From: Flaccisagitta enflata
Lineage: Eukaryota; Chaetognatha; Sagittoidea; Aphragmophora
Assembly (NCBI GenBank): GCA_965153355.1
Contig: OZ231126.1
Location: 28,830,001 to 28,894,000, forward strand
Direction of reading: 5' to 3'
DNA: 64,000 nucleotides
Positions 1 through 13,863 of the stretch are shown piece after piece. The position numbers were made by a program, and so were the translations under genes. The notes under the pieces are model-generated. The model did not search any database and had not been told where the DNA came from. It saw nothing but the letters and a program-made list of their open reading frames with translations. Positions within the stretch are counted from its first letter, which is position 1. The number at the start of each line of letters is the position of its first letter.

Positions 1-93
1 TTTACATATGAAAATATGTTAAAAGCCGATGGTAAAAAAAAACCTTTCCTTCCTTCCTGATTTCTATCCACATTATTCAAATTATTTTGATTC

Positions 94-821
<728 letters not shown>

Positions 822-1489
822 CAAGAGATGGGGGCCAAAACTTTTTCTTACAAAAAGGTTTTGAAAGTTTTTTTCTTCAAAATCTTATTAAAATCAGGGA
901 AGTGAATGGCCACTTTCACTAAAAGATTGCACCTGCCACAATTTCCATTTACAGGCTAGAAAAAAAAACATAAAAATGTTTGAAAGTTAAGTGAGCAGTT
1001 ATTCTCAGAACCCCTGCAGCTGACAACTTTCTCAAACACGCGCAAAACCCAATAAAGGGATGACGTGAGATTGTGGGGTGTGATGAACTGGTAGATAGGC
1101 GCTACTACATTATCACCAGTAAAAATAGACAATAAAAGGGAGATGGAATATCTTTTGTGGGGGCTTTCGACAAAGGGAACCCATGGAAACGAATACAAAG
1201 TTCGTTTGATGGTACAATACGATTAAGGACAACGAAGCATTGAAGGGGCCGAGCCGAGAGCTGAGTCAACGTTTCCTTTTCGGCTTCATCGCAATGTGAT
1301 TCTTATGCAAATTCATCATTAACACCGAATAGGATACTTTTAGATCTGAGATATATACAGACGCAGACACTTATGTGGATACAAACACTCACGCGTGTAC
1401 TTAAACACACGAAAGCAACTATGTACAGACACAGCGATAGAAAAACGCAGTGACGGACTCGCACGCACAGTGACAGAGCGACAGACACA

Positions 1490-1726
1490 CACTAACACTG
1501 ACACACACACTGACACACACTGACTCACACAATCACACCCTGACACACACACTGACTCACACAATCACACCCTGACACACACACACAGACACACACAATC
1601 ACACCCTGACACACACCCTGACACACACCCTGACACACACCCTGACACACAAAACACACAAACACACACACAAACACACACACAAACACACACACAAACA
1701 CACACAAACACACGCAAACACACACT

Positions 1727-1822
<96 letters not shown>
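1490..1822. repeat. (CA)n and ACACACCCTG minisatellite
   Basis: A mixed array on the plus strand. It moves from spaced CACTGA and CACCCTGA units through CAAACA units to a pure CA run of about 80 bases. It has no coding content. Confidence 0.95.
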
Positions 1823-1824
<2 letters not shown>

Positions 1825-1831
1825 TGTATTG

Positions 1832-2160
1832 AACAGGGGTGTATAAAGTTGAGTATTCCCCCCCCCCCCCGTGGGGGGGAAATAAAATCAAAAGGTTTGG
1901 AGATGGGGAAGAAAATCAAAAGTTTGAAAAAAAGAAAAAAGAAAATTTTTGAAGATCTAACACTTTTGGTAGTACCAAAAGGTAAAATACAATTACTTCA
2001 ACTTAATTTACCACTATTTAAACCTAAAATATACTGTTTTATAGCTTATAGGGGAAGAAAAACAAAGATTTTGTAACGCGACGCGACGCATCGCGGGGAA
2101 GAAAATCAAAGGCAGGGGGGGGAATAAAATCAAAAGCCGCTCAACTATATACACCCCTGG
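1832..2160. mobile_element. Foldback/MITE-like element with poly-C/G hairpin
   Basis: The left end caggggtgtataaagttgag is answered by ctcaactatatacacccctg on the right. Inside, inverted aaataaaatcaaaag blocks surround a short gcgacgcgacgcatcgcgg motif. Similar internal text recurs near 11.6-11.85 kb. Confidence 0.65.
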
Positions 2161-2990
2161 TATTGAAGCAAGTATATATCACTCAGACACACACGCACAC
2201 ATACATACACAAGCAAACACTTCTTTCTCTCCAGAGATCCTGTTTCCAATAGAGTCTCAGGCGACCATATCTTAATCGAAACGCTCCAACTCAGAAGATA
2301 TAAATGTCTCCCATTCAGACGAAATATTTAAGGGAGGGAATAAGAAATAGAGGTTCGGCTTAGCCCGGGCCCGGGCGCGCGTTTAGGAAGTCGAGGAAAA
2401 TGGTGAGAAGACGGAGAGCTCCCAACATGTCTTCCTTTTATGATACTATTTTGTATTGGAAGGGAGTGAAAACTAGATCCTCAAGTGGGAAGTGCCATTC
2501 TAGAATTCTCAGATGAAGGAAATCTCGAGGGTAGAGTCGAGTCAATTTGAATTTTTTAATTCCAACTCAAAAAGAGCCTGTTCAACTTCAACAGGTCAGT
2601 AGATACCGATGGCCTTATAGGACTAGTTTGAAGACTGAGAAGGCTAATTTGGCGCCTGAAAAGGTTTACTTGAGACCTCGGAGGCGTATGGAGGCCTTAT
2701 TTGAAGCGTTACTTGATTGTCGGGAAAAAAGTCGAAGTCAGTCTTCGACTTTTTGACATATTCGAGAAATACAGGGTTTTCATTTTCTTATGGGGAAGTT
2801 GAGTGTATCGCCGACCGAATGAGCCCTCCAATGAAGTTGATAGGGTAAGTAAATTTGATAATTCTCTATCATTTGGCACCAAGCAGAATACTCTACGGCA
2901 AATATTTTTTGCGCTAAAAATTTTTAAATACTTATTTACAAAAAATTCAAATTGAATTTTTTTCAATTTTTTATGATTTTAAGAAGAATC
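2161..2990. other. No feature recognised
   Basis: Unique-looking A/T-rich sequence. Short open frames on both strands lack splice context or recognisable domains. Confidence 0.4.
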
Positions 2991-2994
2991 AATA

Positions 2995-3607
2995 CCGGGT
3001 CATCAGCCTGAGATGCCGGATAATGTTAAGCTTTTACTCTGAGATGCCATGTATCACGGATTTCTCACTGATTGTCTCTTAAAGAGTAAAGATTGACGTT
3101 TTTTGTATCAAAATTTCATCAAAATCGGTCAAGTAGTTTAGATTTTACATGTATTTAAGTGAAAAAAAACCTTTCTGCCACGTCTGTTTTTTGATGGGAA
3201 AATGGAGGAATGGCGTTTTTCCCCATTCCCTCATTTTGCAATATTTTGTGCCAGGGACACAAGATTAGTCCTAGGTAAAAGGTGATTTGACAACTTTATG
3301 AAACTAAATCTAATTCTTTTTCATACTAGACCATTAACATGTTCCCAAGCTCAAACTGTTAAAAAAAGAGAAAAATTTGAACACGCTTTCTTTCATGATT
3401 TTTATTGAAAATTCTGTCATTGAGAGGAAATTAGTTTTTCCTTCAAAGACTTGTAAAATCTGAACTACTTGACCGATTTTGATAAAATTTTGATACAAAA
3501 AAACGTCAATCTATGCTCTTCAAAAGACAATCAGTATGAAATCCGAGATATGTGGCATCTCTGGGTAAAAGCTTAGCAGAATCCGGCCTCTCAGGCTGAT
3601 GACCCGG
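2995..3607. mobile_element. Foldback element family 1, copy a
   Basis: The ends are ccgggtcatcagcctga and its inverted copy tcaggctgatgacccgg, flanked by TA on both sides, the target duplication of Tc1/mariner-type elements. Nearly the whole 613 bp is a palindrome and non-coding. A second copy lies at 21,786-22,392. Confidence 0.88.
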
Positions 3608-3619
3608 TAAGAGAGTATT

Positions 3620-3990
3620 TAAATTTCTTTGAGCATGCAAATACAAGAAAACATCTTTATAAGCATAACTGCTCATCTGTGAAGGTGTTTTAGAGCATTT
3701 TAGCTCATTTAGCTCCTTTAATTCAGTCTTTTTTTCATTTTAAATGCAACAAACACATGTTTATGCAAGCAGCTATAAGAAAGCAAATCAGTGAGCAGAG
3801 CTGCTCATCTATGAGTGTGTTTTAAAGTATTCTAGCTCATTTAGCTCAGTTTTTTTTTCTGATTTTTAACAGGATAAATGTTTTAAATACAAGAAAGCAT
3901 TTCAATGAGTATAGCTAGATATCTGGTTGATTGATTTTCTAGCTCATCTAGCTCATTTGGCTCAAATATATTTTTCTCTGATATTTATTA
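3620..3990. repeat. Degenerate ~130-bp tandem repeat with TAGCTCATTTAGCTC
   Basis: Three divergent units share a tctagctcatttagctca block, a T-rich run and an aagcaaat..gagcagagctgctcat block. No coding potential is seen. Confidence 0.6.
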
Positions 3991-4037
3991 CAATCAATAC
4001 ATACAATTGCTGTTGATTTGATCTAACAAATAAAAAA

Positions 4038-4992
4038 AAAGCTTAAAAACAACAGTCCTCGACTGTAGTCTATTTGGTGTCCGACCCGGCTACTCAGTCT
4101 GACCCGGCTACTCAGTCTGACCCGGCTACTCAGTCTGACCCGGCTACTCAGTCTGACCCGGCTACTCAGTCTGACCCGGCTACTCAGTCTGACCCGGCTA
4201 CTCAGTCTGACCCGGCTACTCAGTCTGACCCGGCTACTCAGTCTGACCTGGCTACTCAGTCTGACCCGGCTACTCAGTCTGACCCGGCTACTCAGTCTGA
4301 CCCGGCTACTCAGTCTGACCCGGCTACTCAGTCTGACCCGGCTACTCAGTCTGACCCGGCTACTCAGTCTGACCCGGCTACCAATTGCATACCTTAAAGT
4401 CCAAAAGAAAAAAAAAATTTTTTCAAAAAAAAAAAAAAAAAAAAATTTTTTTCAAAATAAAAAAAAATGAAAATAAAATTTTTTTTCAAAAAAAAAAAAA
4501 ATTTCAAAAAAAAAATTTTTTCAAAAAAAAAAATTTCAAAAAAAAATTTTTTCAAAAAAAAAATTCTTAAGTCCAAGAAATAATGTTACTAGATACATCA
4601 TAAATACCCTTATATTTTCTTAACCAATACTCAGAATTTACTGAAATCTTGCAGGGGAGCTTTAATTGATGCAATGAACCTTCACAACAAGTTTGAACAA
4701 CATTGGTGAACCTTTACTACCCTTCCCCTATGTAAATTGCACAAGTCCAGGAATTAATAATACTACAAAAATAATAGGCAAAGGGTATTAAATATTTATG
4801 AATGTTGTTGAAAGTTGGTACACAGAAAGTAATGCTGTAAAAATAACACTGACCAAGTTTCATCAACATCTGAGTACTGGTTCCCAAGTTTTTAAGGGTT
4901 GACACGACAAACAACAACAAACAACAACGACTCACTACACGATCAGTGCTATGTTATAGTCCTCGACGTAAACTGATCGTCGAGGACAAAAA
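4038..4992 (+). mobile_element. Helentron/HINE-like non-autonomous element, copy 1
   Basis: It shares its 5' end (aaagcttaaaaacaacagtcctcgactg) with copies 2 and 3, followed by about 17 units of an 18-bp minisatellite (gacccggctactcagtct, 4081-4380). A/T homopolymer filler and a conserved ~400-bp 3' body follow. The element ends in the hairpin gtcctcgacg...cgtcgaggac then A's. The long open frame over the minisatellite (repeating DPATQS) is an artefact of the repeat. The class assignment is by architecture only. Confidence 0.7.
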
Positions 4993-5057
4993 CTACAAAG
5001 ACTGCAGATAAAATCTTGGTGAAGAGTGTCCAATGCTTACGACTTTTTTCCTCGCAG

Positions 5058-5098
<41 letters not shown>

Positions 5099-5290
5099 TG
5101 TATGTATATGTGAGTGTATGTATATGTGTGTATGTGTATGTGAGTATATGAGTGTGTATGTATGTGAGTGTGTGTATATGTATGTATGTGAGTGTGTGTA
5201 TGTGTGTGTGTATGTGTGTGTTATGTATATATCTATGTGTGTATGTAGGTGTGTGTGTATGTGTGTGTGCCACTGCCCCCCCCCCCCCCG
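5058..5290. repeat. (GT)n/(GTAT)n microsatellite
   Basis: Pure GT for about 40 bases grades into GTATGTGA-type units and ends in a poly-C run. The open frames on both strands are repeat artefacts. Confidence 0.9.
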
Positions 5291-5507
5291 TTAGCCTCAA
5301 TACTGTAACGCCGAGTTAATCGTTTCGCAACAAGTCCTTTTTCATTTGCGTCTCACAGACTGAACAAGGCCAAGAGATGTCCAATAGATGCGTCCTCTTT
5401 AGATGTAAGATATATTTTATTAAGATATAAAGATATAAAGATATTAAGATATAATGATATGAAAATGTAAAGATACTGAGATAAAGAGAAAAATAAAAAC
5501 TGATTCC

Positions 5508-6206
5508 TCCCCCACCCCCCACGCCGCTTACCCCCCCCATGCCCCTCGCGCCTTTCCACCCCCCTCCCCCTACGCCTGCCCACCCCCCTCGCATCACGCC
5601 TCCTCACCCCCACGCCTCTCCACCCCCCCTCCCCACGCCTCCCCCCCCTGACGCCCCCCCCTCCCCACGCCTGCCCCCCTCCACCAACCACGTCTCCCCA
5701 CGCCTCCTCACCCCCCACGCTTCGTCCTCACGAAGAGACATGAAGGGACTTGGAGAGACATAGAGAGATATGGAGAGACATGAAGAGACATGAGGAAACA
5801 TGAAAAGACATGAGGAGACATGAGAGAAATGAAGAGATATGAAGAGACATGAAGAGACATAGAGACATAAAGAGACATAAAGAGACATAAAGAGACATGA
5901 GATACATAAGAGACATAAGAGAATACCTAGGAGAGAAAAGAGACATAAGAGACTTAGTAGACCTAGGAGACTTAAGAGACATAAGAGACACATAAGAGAC
6001 ACATAGGAGACATACAAGAGACATACAGGAGACAAAAGACAAAAGAGACGAAAGAGACATGAGAAATATAAGAAGCATGAAGAGACAAAGAGAAATGAAG
6101 AGAAAACCTTGAAAATTGCATTTTGAAATATTCTTGTGACGGACATTCCGACAGACCGACCAAGGGACACACCCTCTTATAGAGATGCGAGGACGCATCT
6201 AAAACA
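5508..6206. repeat. C-rich minisatellite, GAGACAT array and SINE-like end
   Basis: C-rich ccccacgcctc units (5508-5725) are followed by about 330 bases of 10-11-bp gagacatgaa/gagacataa units. The end at 6125-6206 is a minus-strand copy of the hairpin-headed SINE-like family: gatgcg/cgcatc hairpin, ctataagagg, then GTCC-type units. Confidence 0.75.
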
Positions 6207-6476
6207 CATTTTGAATTCAAACAAAGATGGTCTCTAGAAATGGGTTTTCGAATGATGATGAGGCGCCAAAATAACGTCAGAAGGACTATTCAGTAATAGT
6301 GTAAGTCGATGATCCGGCATCGGCGTCGGACTTCTGACCGGCGCCATGCTCTAACACCGGAAATGACGCCGATGACATGACTCACCATCGAGAAGCCGAT
6401 GACCGATGACCGATGACCGATGTTAGATCTTATGTTTTGATTTTTTCTTTTGGCATGTGAATTCAACTTATCATCG

Positions 6477-6477
<1 letters not shown>

Positions 6478-6515
<38 letters not shown>

Positions 6516-6555
6516 AGAACCAGAGAGACAGAGATCAAAGACACAAAATAAATAG

Positions 6556-6630
<75 letters not shown>
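6478..6630. repeat. Facing (GA)n and (CT)n microsatellites
   Basis: A GA run of about 33 bases and a CT run of about 70 bases are separated by 45 bases, so the locus can fold into a long hairpin. 6631-7200 holds nothing recognised apart from a GGCCAAGTAGGCC fragment of the SINE-like family near 7100. Confidence 0.85.
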
Positions 6631-6634
<4 letters not shown>

Positions 6635-7202
6635 TAGTTCGAACACGCTTTTGACTGAGGCTCAAATTGTGAAAAAATAAGAACATTTCCAGCAATATAG
6701 TCAGCCTCAGAAAATTAAAAATGAAACAACATTTCAGCCTCATGTCCAAATAACAACTTTTTTCTTAGATTTGCTATTATTTCTGTTGCGTTCAATTGTG
6801 ACATGAGGCGGTTTTTTTTGAAGAGGTGGCTTTTTCTCATGTAATATGTTATATAATTGCAACAACAATTTGTTCCTGGTTTTCATTCCTACCCTAGATC
6901 CCTTTTATTCCACAGAAGGCAGTGAAAGGAACATACATCCAAATCAATCGTCACTTTAGTAGATGGATGAGAGAGAAATAACAACAGTTTAGCAACGGTT
7001 TGAGCCTCATATTGTCTTTCAAATAAAAACATTGAGCTTCAGAAAAAAATAACCCGTTGTTACTCAGTCAAAAGTGTGTATGCTTGGTTGTTCTAAACAA
7101 GGCCAAGTAGGCCAATAAGGTGCGGTATGTGGATCGTTGAACAAATGCTGTACCCGACCAACCAACCAACAGACTGACTAACCAACCAAAACTTGGAAGT
7201 GA

Positions 7203-7320
7203 TTCATTCATTCCTTCATTCATTCATTCCTTCTTTTCTTCCTTCCTTCCTTCTTTTCTTCCTTCCTTCCTTCCTTCCTTCCTTCCTTCCTTCCTTCCTT
7301 CCTTCCTTCCTTCATTCATT
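7203..7320. repeat. (TTCC)n microsatellite
   Basis: A nearly pure tetranucleotide array with TTCA and TTCT variants at its edges. Confidence 0.92.
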
Positions 7321-7475
7321 GTCAATCCATCAGGCCTGAGACAGAGGTAACCAATTGTCAAGGAGTTAATCATTAAGTCTGCTGCATAATGCCTAAATGA
7401 ACAAAAATGGCATTCAGCAGAGTCAAAGTTGAAACTTTCGGGGGAAAATGAAACTCGAGAAACCAAATAGTTTTA

Positions 7476-8070
7476 CAGTGGGGTTCGTGGAATAACAGCC
7501 TAAACTGGAGGAAGGTATTTAAGTGTCTTAATTTCATTTGACAAACTTGATATTTGAAATATAAGTTGCTCAATTGGTGCTTGTGTTTTTTGGTTGCTAT
7601 GGAAACCAAAATTTTTTTTTTCAGACATGTGTAACAGCTAGAATATCAAAATTTTGACAAATATAAACAAGGAACATTGCTCAGAACTAAATCTAATACA
7701 ACTTTCCCACAGTATGTTCTGTAAGAATATTGCTAGTTTGGCTGTTGCTAGGGAGCATCACTAAGTGGTTGCTATGGGTGATGCTCCCTAGCAACGGCCA
7801 AACGAGCAATATTCTTACAGAACATACTTTGGGAAAGTTGTAGCAAATTTAATTCTGAGCAATGTTCCCTGATTATATTTGTCAAAATCTTAATATTTTA
7901 GTAGTTATAAATGTCTGAAAAAATGATTTTGGTTTCCATAGCAACCAAAAAACTCAGGGACACAAGCACCAATTGAACAACTTATATTTCAAATATCAAG
8001 TTTGTCAAATGAAATTAAGACACTTAAATACCTTCCTCCAGTTTAGGCTGTTATTCCATGAACCCCACTG
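7476..8070. mobile_element. Tc1/mariner-like foldback MITE family 2, copy a
   Basis: The ends cagtggggttc and gaaccccactg are flanked by TA. The element is a near-perfect palindrome over its 595 bp and has no transposase. A 574-bp sister copy is at 30,224-30,797. The shared TIR and TA duplication point to mobilisation by a Tc1/mariner-type transposase elsewhere. Confidence 0.9.
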
Positions 8071-8124
8071 TACCTATGGTCGATGATCTCTAGTTAGCAT
8101 GACGAAAGGCAATTATTTCTTTTT

Positions 8125-8364
8125 AGTCATGTGCTACGTGAATCTACACCCCGCTTTGTCGGTCAGTTGGTCCATCCGTCTGTCTGTCCCTCAAACTGTT
8201 GTTTGTCCGTCCGTCCGTCCGTCCATTGGTCCATCACACTTTACATTTTTTGGGTTTTTGCTGTCTATGGCCGCACTGCTTCTGCCCATATGATCAAGTG
8301 ACCTCAACTATGGCCCCTGCCCACCTGCACGCGACTGGGGTAGCCGTGTATCCGGCCTTGTTGA
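8125..8364 (+). mobile_element. Hairpin-headed SINE-like element
   Basis: It starts tagtcatgtgctacgtgaatctaca, then ccgctttgtcggtc, a run of GTCC/GTCT units, and finally gtagccgtgtatccggccttgtt. The same head and tail occur together at 59,109-59,250 (+) and 10,341-10,550 (-). Confidence 0.7.
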
Positions 8365-8517
8365 AGTTAAAAGGAACTGGAGGTAAATAATCGGTGGTGT
8401 ACCGTACGTTGATACTTGATAATCATTGGAGTTAAATTCAAAACTGGTGACGGACCCAAGGTCTATAATCATTGGAGTCAAATCTTAAAAATAGTGGTTG
8501 ACCCAAGGTGGGTAAAC

Positions 8518-8605
8518 CAAAGTTGAAGCCGAAGCTTAAGCCAAATAAAGTCGAAGCCGAAGCTGAAGTTGAAGCCGAAGCTGAAGTCGAAGAAAATGGT
8601 AGTAT
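8518..8605. repeat. GAAGCCGAAGCT hexanucleotide repeat
   Basis: Short imperfect gaagcc/gaagct units. An inverted counterpart, ttcggcttcggcttcggc, lies at 9190-9215, so the two bracket MITE family 3 copy a in inverted orientation. Confidence 0.7.
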
Positions 8606-8920
8606 AAAAGTTGATGATGAAACTCAAACACTAAAATTCAATAATTTCTTTTTATTTATTTGTTTGTCAATCAAATTTAAGTTTAAGTTTGAATTTTAAG
8701 TTAAATCTTTACCTATTTCAATGAATTGATTAAATCATCATATTCAATTTTTCACTTGAAATTCATTTTTAGCAAAATGTATTTTATTACTCTTTTAAAA
8801 AATTTCAACTTATATTTGAATTAATATAGTAATGTATATTAAATGTATCAGATAATAAATCAGTATTTTATAAAAAATCTTTGATAGTTAAAAGGTTTTC
8901 ATTTTTTTGCTAAACTTATA

Positions 8921-9097
8921 CAGTTGAACCCCGCTCCAACGGATTTTAGGGGACCAACAATTTTTATCTGTTACAGGTGGACTTCTGTTATTGCCAACAA
9001 AGGATATAAAAGAAATAAATGTGAAGGGACCATGAACTTGCATCTGTTATAAGCGGAATTCCGTTGGTGGCGGGTCCGTTAGAGCGGGGTTCAACTG
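8921..9097. mobile_element. TA-flanked MITE family 3, copy a
   Basis: The TIRs cagttgaaccccgct and agcggggttcaactg are flanked by TA; 177 bp long. It is related to the elements at 33,755-34,909 and 45,713-45,897, which share the tccgtta...cagttgaa end pattern seen in pogo/Tigger-like MITEs. Confidence 0.8.
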
Positions 9098-10340
9098 TAT
9101 CTTTAAAGCAAAAGCAATTTAAAACTTCGGACTTTGGCAATCGACTTTGGCAATCTTCGGATTCAGTTTCGGCTGGAGTAAATTGCTATCTTCGGCTTCG
9201 GCTTCGGCTTCGGCTTACCCACCTTCGGTCTACCACTATGAATCAGTAAATTCCTCATCCTTAATTCATACGTATTTCAGTATGTATTTAAACCACTCCC
9301 CCTCATTTCCAAACCTAGTGCGTCACACCATCTCGCGACTTCACTAGGGTTTCCGCAACCTTAATTGCCCTGTTTCCACAATAACAATTAACAATAACGT
9401 CACGCGCGCGGCTAGGGCTTCCTCAAAGACCGCGTAATATGGGAAAACTTTTAAGGAGCATAGATGCTTGGCTGGAAGATTAATTAGGTGGAAGATGAAA
9501 AGACAGGAGTGTATATAACATAATTGAGTCGCCTATGAAATTTATAATTCCCCCAGCCTTTTTCTTTCCCGCGATGCAAAAAGAAGCATTTCAAACCATG
9601 GTGGAGCTAACACACATCTTCAGCACCGGAAATCTTATCGCCAGACGGACGGACAGACTGATACGTGAGTAAAGTACACACGACTGCAGATACGACTCTG
9701 AACAGATTCGAACGGCGAATGGCGTACGGCAAGGTAGAAAAAAGAAAGACTAACGAGGAAACTAAGGCCAATAAATCTGGAGGCAATCGACGTCGTTAAG
9801 GGGAAACCAGATGCAATATTGACGGTGGAAAAAAGGGAAACCACAAAATATGCGAACAAATGCAAGAGAGAAAAAATTCCAATGTAGAATAGAGAAAAAC
9901 GAACGACGAAATCATCTACGGAGAGAGAAAAGCGTTTAAAATGGGCAAATTAAAAGTTAAGTGGCGAAGACCATCTTAAAGTTAAATAGTATAATCATAC
10001 TGTATTTCAACATCAAACAAATTTAATACAAGCTGAAATCAAAATAATCTTGTACCTAAAGGGATATTCTATCATGGGGAAAAAAGTTCAACAAAATCCG
10101 CCACCAGGAAACAGCTAATTTTTTACATTGTTTTTTTTGCAATATTTTTCTATTGTAAGAAAGGCATTTTCAATGAAATTTTGATTGAATTTCGATTGAA
10201 ATGTTGATAAACCATGCATTAAAAATATTTTTTAATCTTGAGCTCGCAACTCAATGAGAAGCTTTGTCTATCAATCAGTCCCTTGGTCTGTTGATCTGTC
10301 TGTCGGTACGTCAGTCTGTCTGTTGGTCTGTAATGATCAA
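9098..10340. other. No confident feature
   Basis: Apart from the inverted TTCGGC repeat at 9190-9215, nothing is recognised. A short plus-strand frame from an ATG at 9574 ends at a gtgagt-like site near 9665, but nothing connects to it. Confidence 0.4.
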
Positions 10341-10550
10341 GTAAACAAGGCCGGATACACGGCTACCAAAGTCGCGTGCGGGTGGGCAGGGGCCATATTT
10401 GAGGTCACCAGACCATTTGGGCAGGAGCAGTGAGGTCAAAGAAATAAAATCATAAAAAAAAGTAAAGTATGACCAACCGACCGACCAACCGACCAACCGA
10501 CCGACCGACCGACGGACAAAGCGGGTTGTAGAGTCGCGTGCACGCGACTA
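10341..10550 (-). mobile_element. Hairpin-headed SINE-like element
   Basis: Read on the minus strand it starts tagtcgcgtgcacgcgactctaca, passes through GGTC/GTCC units, and ends ggtagccgtgtatccggccttgtt. This is the same architecture as the copies at 8.1 and 59.1 kb. A further partial minus-strand copy with cctcttataa lies at 10,796-10,880. Confidence 0.72.
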
Positions 10551-11229
10551 AAAAGTGCATTTTCCCTACAGAGCGCACTTCCACACCTGCATGTGTTTGA
10601 GTGTGTAAAAGGTCGTGGAAGGGGGATGTTTGCCCCAGCCCACCTGTCAGTGACAATATTGTTTAGAAACAAGTGAGGTAGGGTCACAACATTGTTGCAG
10701 ATGGGTGGGCAGGGGCATCCAACCCCCAGCCTCACCCCTTCACACTAACACATCCAAATGCGCATTTCTACAAATTTCAACTCTTGCATTACGGTCCAAT
10801 GGACCATTGGACTGACGGACTGACAGACTAATAGACTGACAGAGGGACAAAGCCTCTTATAAAATTGAGTGTCCGCAACTAGAATAGAGAAGAATCAAAT
10901 ATCCTTTGGCTTTCTGAGTGGCAGAGAAAAATAACCGGATTTCCCTTTTTCTGATTTTTCTGCTTTTTTGGGCCATATGAGCCTATGCATCAAATAAACA
11001 GGGTAAATATGACAATGCTTTTTTAGATGGCAAGCATCAGAATTCTGTGCAAGCAATAGTCTTTGAGTTTTGATGCATTTAATCTGATAACAACCTTATG
11101 CGTATGGATTTTTTGCTTTTCATGGTAAACAAGGCCAGATACACGGCAATCCAGTTGTGGACGGTTGGACAAGAGCAGTAATGCAAAAAACACTCGGAAT
11201 TCAAAAGTGTGATGGACGGACAGATGGAT

Positions 11230-12545
11230 CATCAACAAACCAGTCACCCAAGGGCAATATCTGGTCAGGGGTATCTTATGCCCTGCTGTACCTCACTGTG
11301 ACTCCAAGTGTAAGGAAGCAGGGCAGTGGCCTCAATGGGAATGATGTCCTATAAAACACTTGGGACTTTTATTTGTCTTACCTCAAAGATTTTATGAGGC
11401 CTTAGATAGCTGGTTGAAGGCCTATGGTGTTTTTAATACCTCTTCAAGACTGTTTCAAAACCTGAGAGGTCTGATTTTTGGCCTAGCTGGGCTGATATGA
11501 GGCTTAATAAAGCTGATTTGAGATGTAAGAGGGGGATGTGAAAGTCTAACAGGGCTGAACAAGGCCGATAAAGGGCTGAGGGTGCTGATCTGTAATCAGT
11601 ATTGTGTATAATTGAGGGGGTTTTGATTTTATTCCCCCCATTGCTTTTCTTTCCTGCATCGCATTGTGTTATAAAATCTATGGTTTTCTTTCCCACAAAG
11701 CAATAAAACATTATGATATAAATTGTGTTTTAGTAATCAAATTTTACTTTTTGGTATTATCAAAAGTGCTAAATCTTCCAAAAAAATTTTCTTTTCAAGA
11801 TTTTGATTTTTTCCCCCATCTCTAAACCATTTGATTTTATTCCCTCTCTCACCAGGGGGATACTTGCCTGGTCATCTGTTGCCTGTGGGGACTGATCTGA
11901 GAGGCCCTGGGAGGACTAGTTTGAGATCTAACCAGTCGCCCAAGGGCGATATGTGGTCAGCGATACCCATTGCCCTGCTATGTATGTTGGTGAATGTAGA
12001 TTATGGGTAGTGAGGCAGTGGCCCCAAAGGAGAGGATGTCCTGTAGAACACAGGGGGACTTTCGGTTTTTTTGAGCCTCGTGGCTGGGGTTTGAGCCTCC
12101 AGGCTGGGATTTGAGCCTCCAGGCTGGGATTTGAGCCTCAAGGCTGGGATTTTGAGTCTCAAGGCTGGGATTTGAGCCTAAAGGCTGGGATTTGAGCCTT
12201 GAAGCTTGGATTTTAACCTTGAGGCTGGGATTTGAGCCTTAAGGTGGGGGGTAGGCATGAAACCATAGACAAACAAACAAAAGTCCCCCTGTGTTCTACA
12301 GGACATCGTCCCCTTAAGGGCCGCTGCCTAAAAGGCCAAAGAGGGCTGCTTTTGGGCCCAAGAGGGCCAATTTCAGGCTTAAGAGAGCTAATTTGGGGCT
12401 TGAGATAGTTGATTCAAGGGCAGATTTTAGGCTTAAGGCTTGATGGGAGGGATGCACCTATGAATGAATAGACAGACGGACAAGTGAAAGTCCCCCTGTG
12501 TACTACAGAAAATTGTTCCTTTCAAGGCCACAGCCCAAAAAATCA
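11230..12545. repeat. Diverged direct duplication and GAGCCTCAAGGCTGGGATTT array
   Basis: Sequence at 11,238-11,350 (caccaagggcaatat...gatgtcctataaaacac) recurs diverged at 11,931-12,060. The second copy runs into about ten units of an 18-20-bp ggctgggatttgagcct repeat. It ends in an inverted copy of the gtcctgtagaacacagggg block near 12,280-12,320. Related repeats lie in GPCR intron 1. Confidence 0.65.
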
Positions 12546-13590
12546 TTATTTTTGGTCATTTCTTGCCTTTTGGTGAGTCAGTTTGGCTTTAAAGGGCCCT
12601 TAGGGGTCTCCCAGATAGGCTCCCCCAGGGGCTCTTAACCTTTGCTACTGTTCCTCACTACCAGATGAGAATATGTTGACAGCAAATATATTCTTAAGAC
12701 ATTAATCAGCAGAGATAACGCCATAAATTGTGATTTTGATCATCTTCAGCCTTTTTTTGGGGGGTTCCCCTTTCAAAGCCCTTGGAGGGTTCCTCAGGGG
12801 CTCCCGTCCCCTATATCTCAATTTTCATACTTAACCATCAAATGTCGTTCTAACTAGATCATTTCCAAGGTTTTCTATTAGTCCATTATGGATTATAAAA
12901 GGATCCTAAATATTTTTGATGTTACTTTAATACCATTAAGCATACCCGGATCATGAATATGACGATATTGCCCAGGAGGATAGCTATTCAAGGTTTTTGG
13001 CTCAGATCAATTGTGTTTCTAATACAGAGCATATTTTTGAAAAACTCTTTCTGATTTTTTTGGAAATTTGGCCTACAACTCATTGTGTATGCGCTCTATT
13101 CTTTGCAATTAATGTCGCATTATATAGCTACTTTTTAGCCTATTTTTTAGCAATGTTCCTGGTGGCGGATTTTAGAGAACTTTTTTTTTCCTGAAAGTAC
13201 ATACCTTAAGGTTCAAGAATATGCAACATTTTGCTTGTATTTCATTTGTTTGATGTTCCCTGAAAAAAAACTCTTAAATGATCAAACTAAAAGTAGTTTA
13301 ACTAAGATGAAAATCCCTATAAGCTTAAAATCCGCCTTCTGAGCTACGCGAAGATGGCGTCTCTACTTCCTAAATGTGTGTGTCAAGGGGGTTATACAAC
13401 CCTACCCACCAGACCGCAATGTATTATAACCCCGGGCTACTTGCTTCCATCTGCAATCCAAAAAATTTCTTGTTATACATCCTCTCTCCCCCTAACCAAT
13501 GATGTACCCCTAAAAGGGATGAAAGAGAAAAACAAGGCGACGAAATGAATGAAAAATTGCCCCAAGGCGGAGACAACGGATCCAATATTT
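12546..13590. other. No feature recognised
   Basis: Moderately A/T-rich sequence without recognisable exons, repeats or RNA genes. Confidence 0.4.
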
Positions 13591-13591
13591 G

Positions 13592-13858
<267 letters not shown>

Positions 13859-13863
13859 TCAAA

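Noticed and set aside
2547-2756. Plus-strand frame NFLIPTQKEPVQLQQVSRY...
   Set aside because: Some coding-like composition, but no splice context, homology or conservation evidence. Treated as chance.
9574-9665. Short plus-strand ATG frame (QKEAFQTMVELTHIF...) ending at a gtgagt-like donor
   Set aside because: It could be a first exon, but no downstream exon joins it and no homology is recognised.
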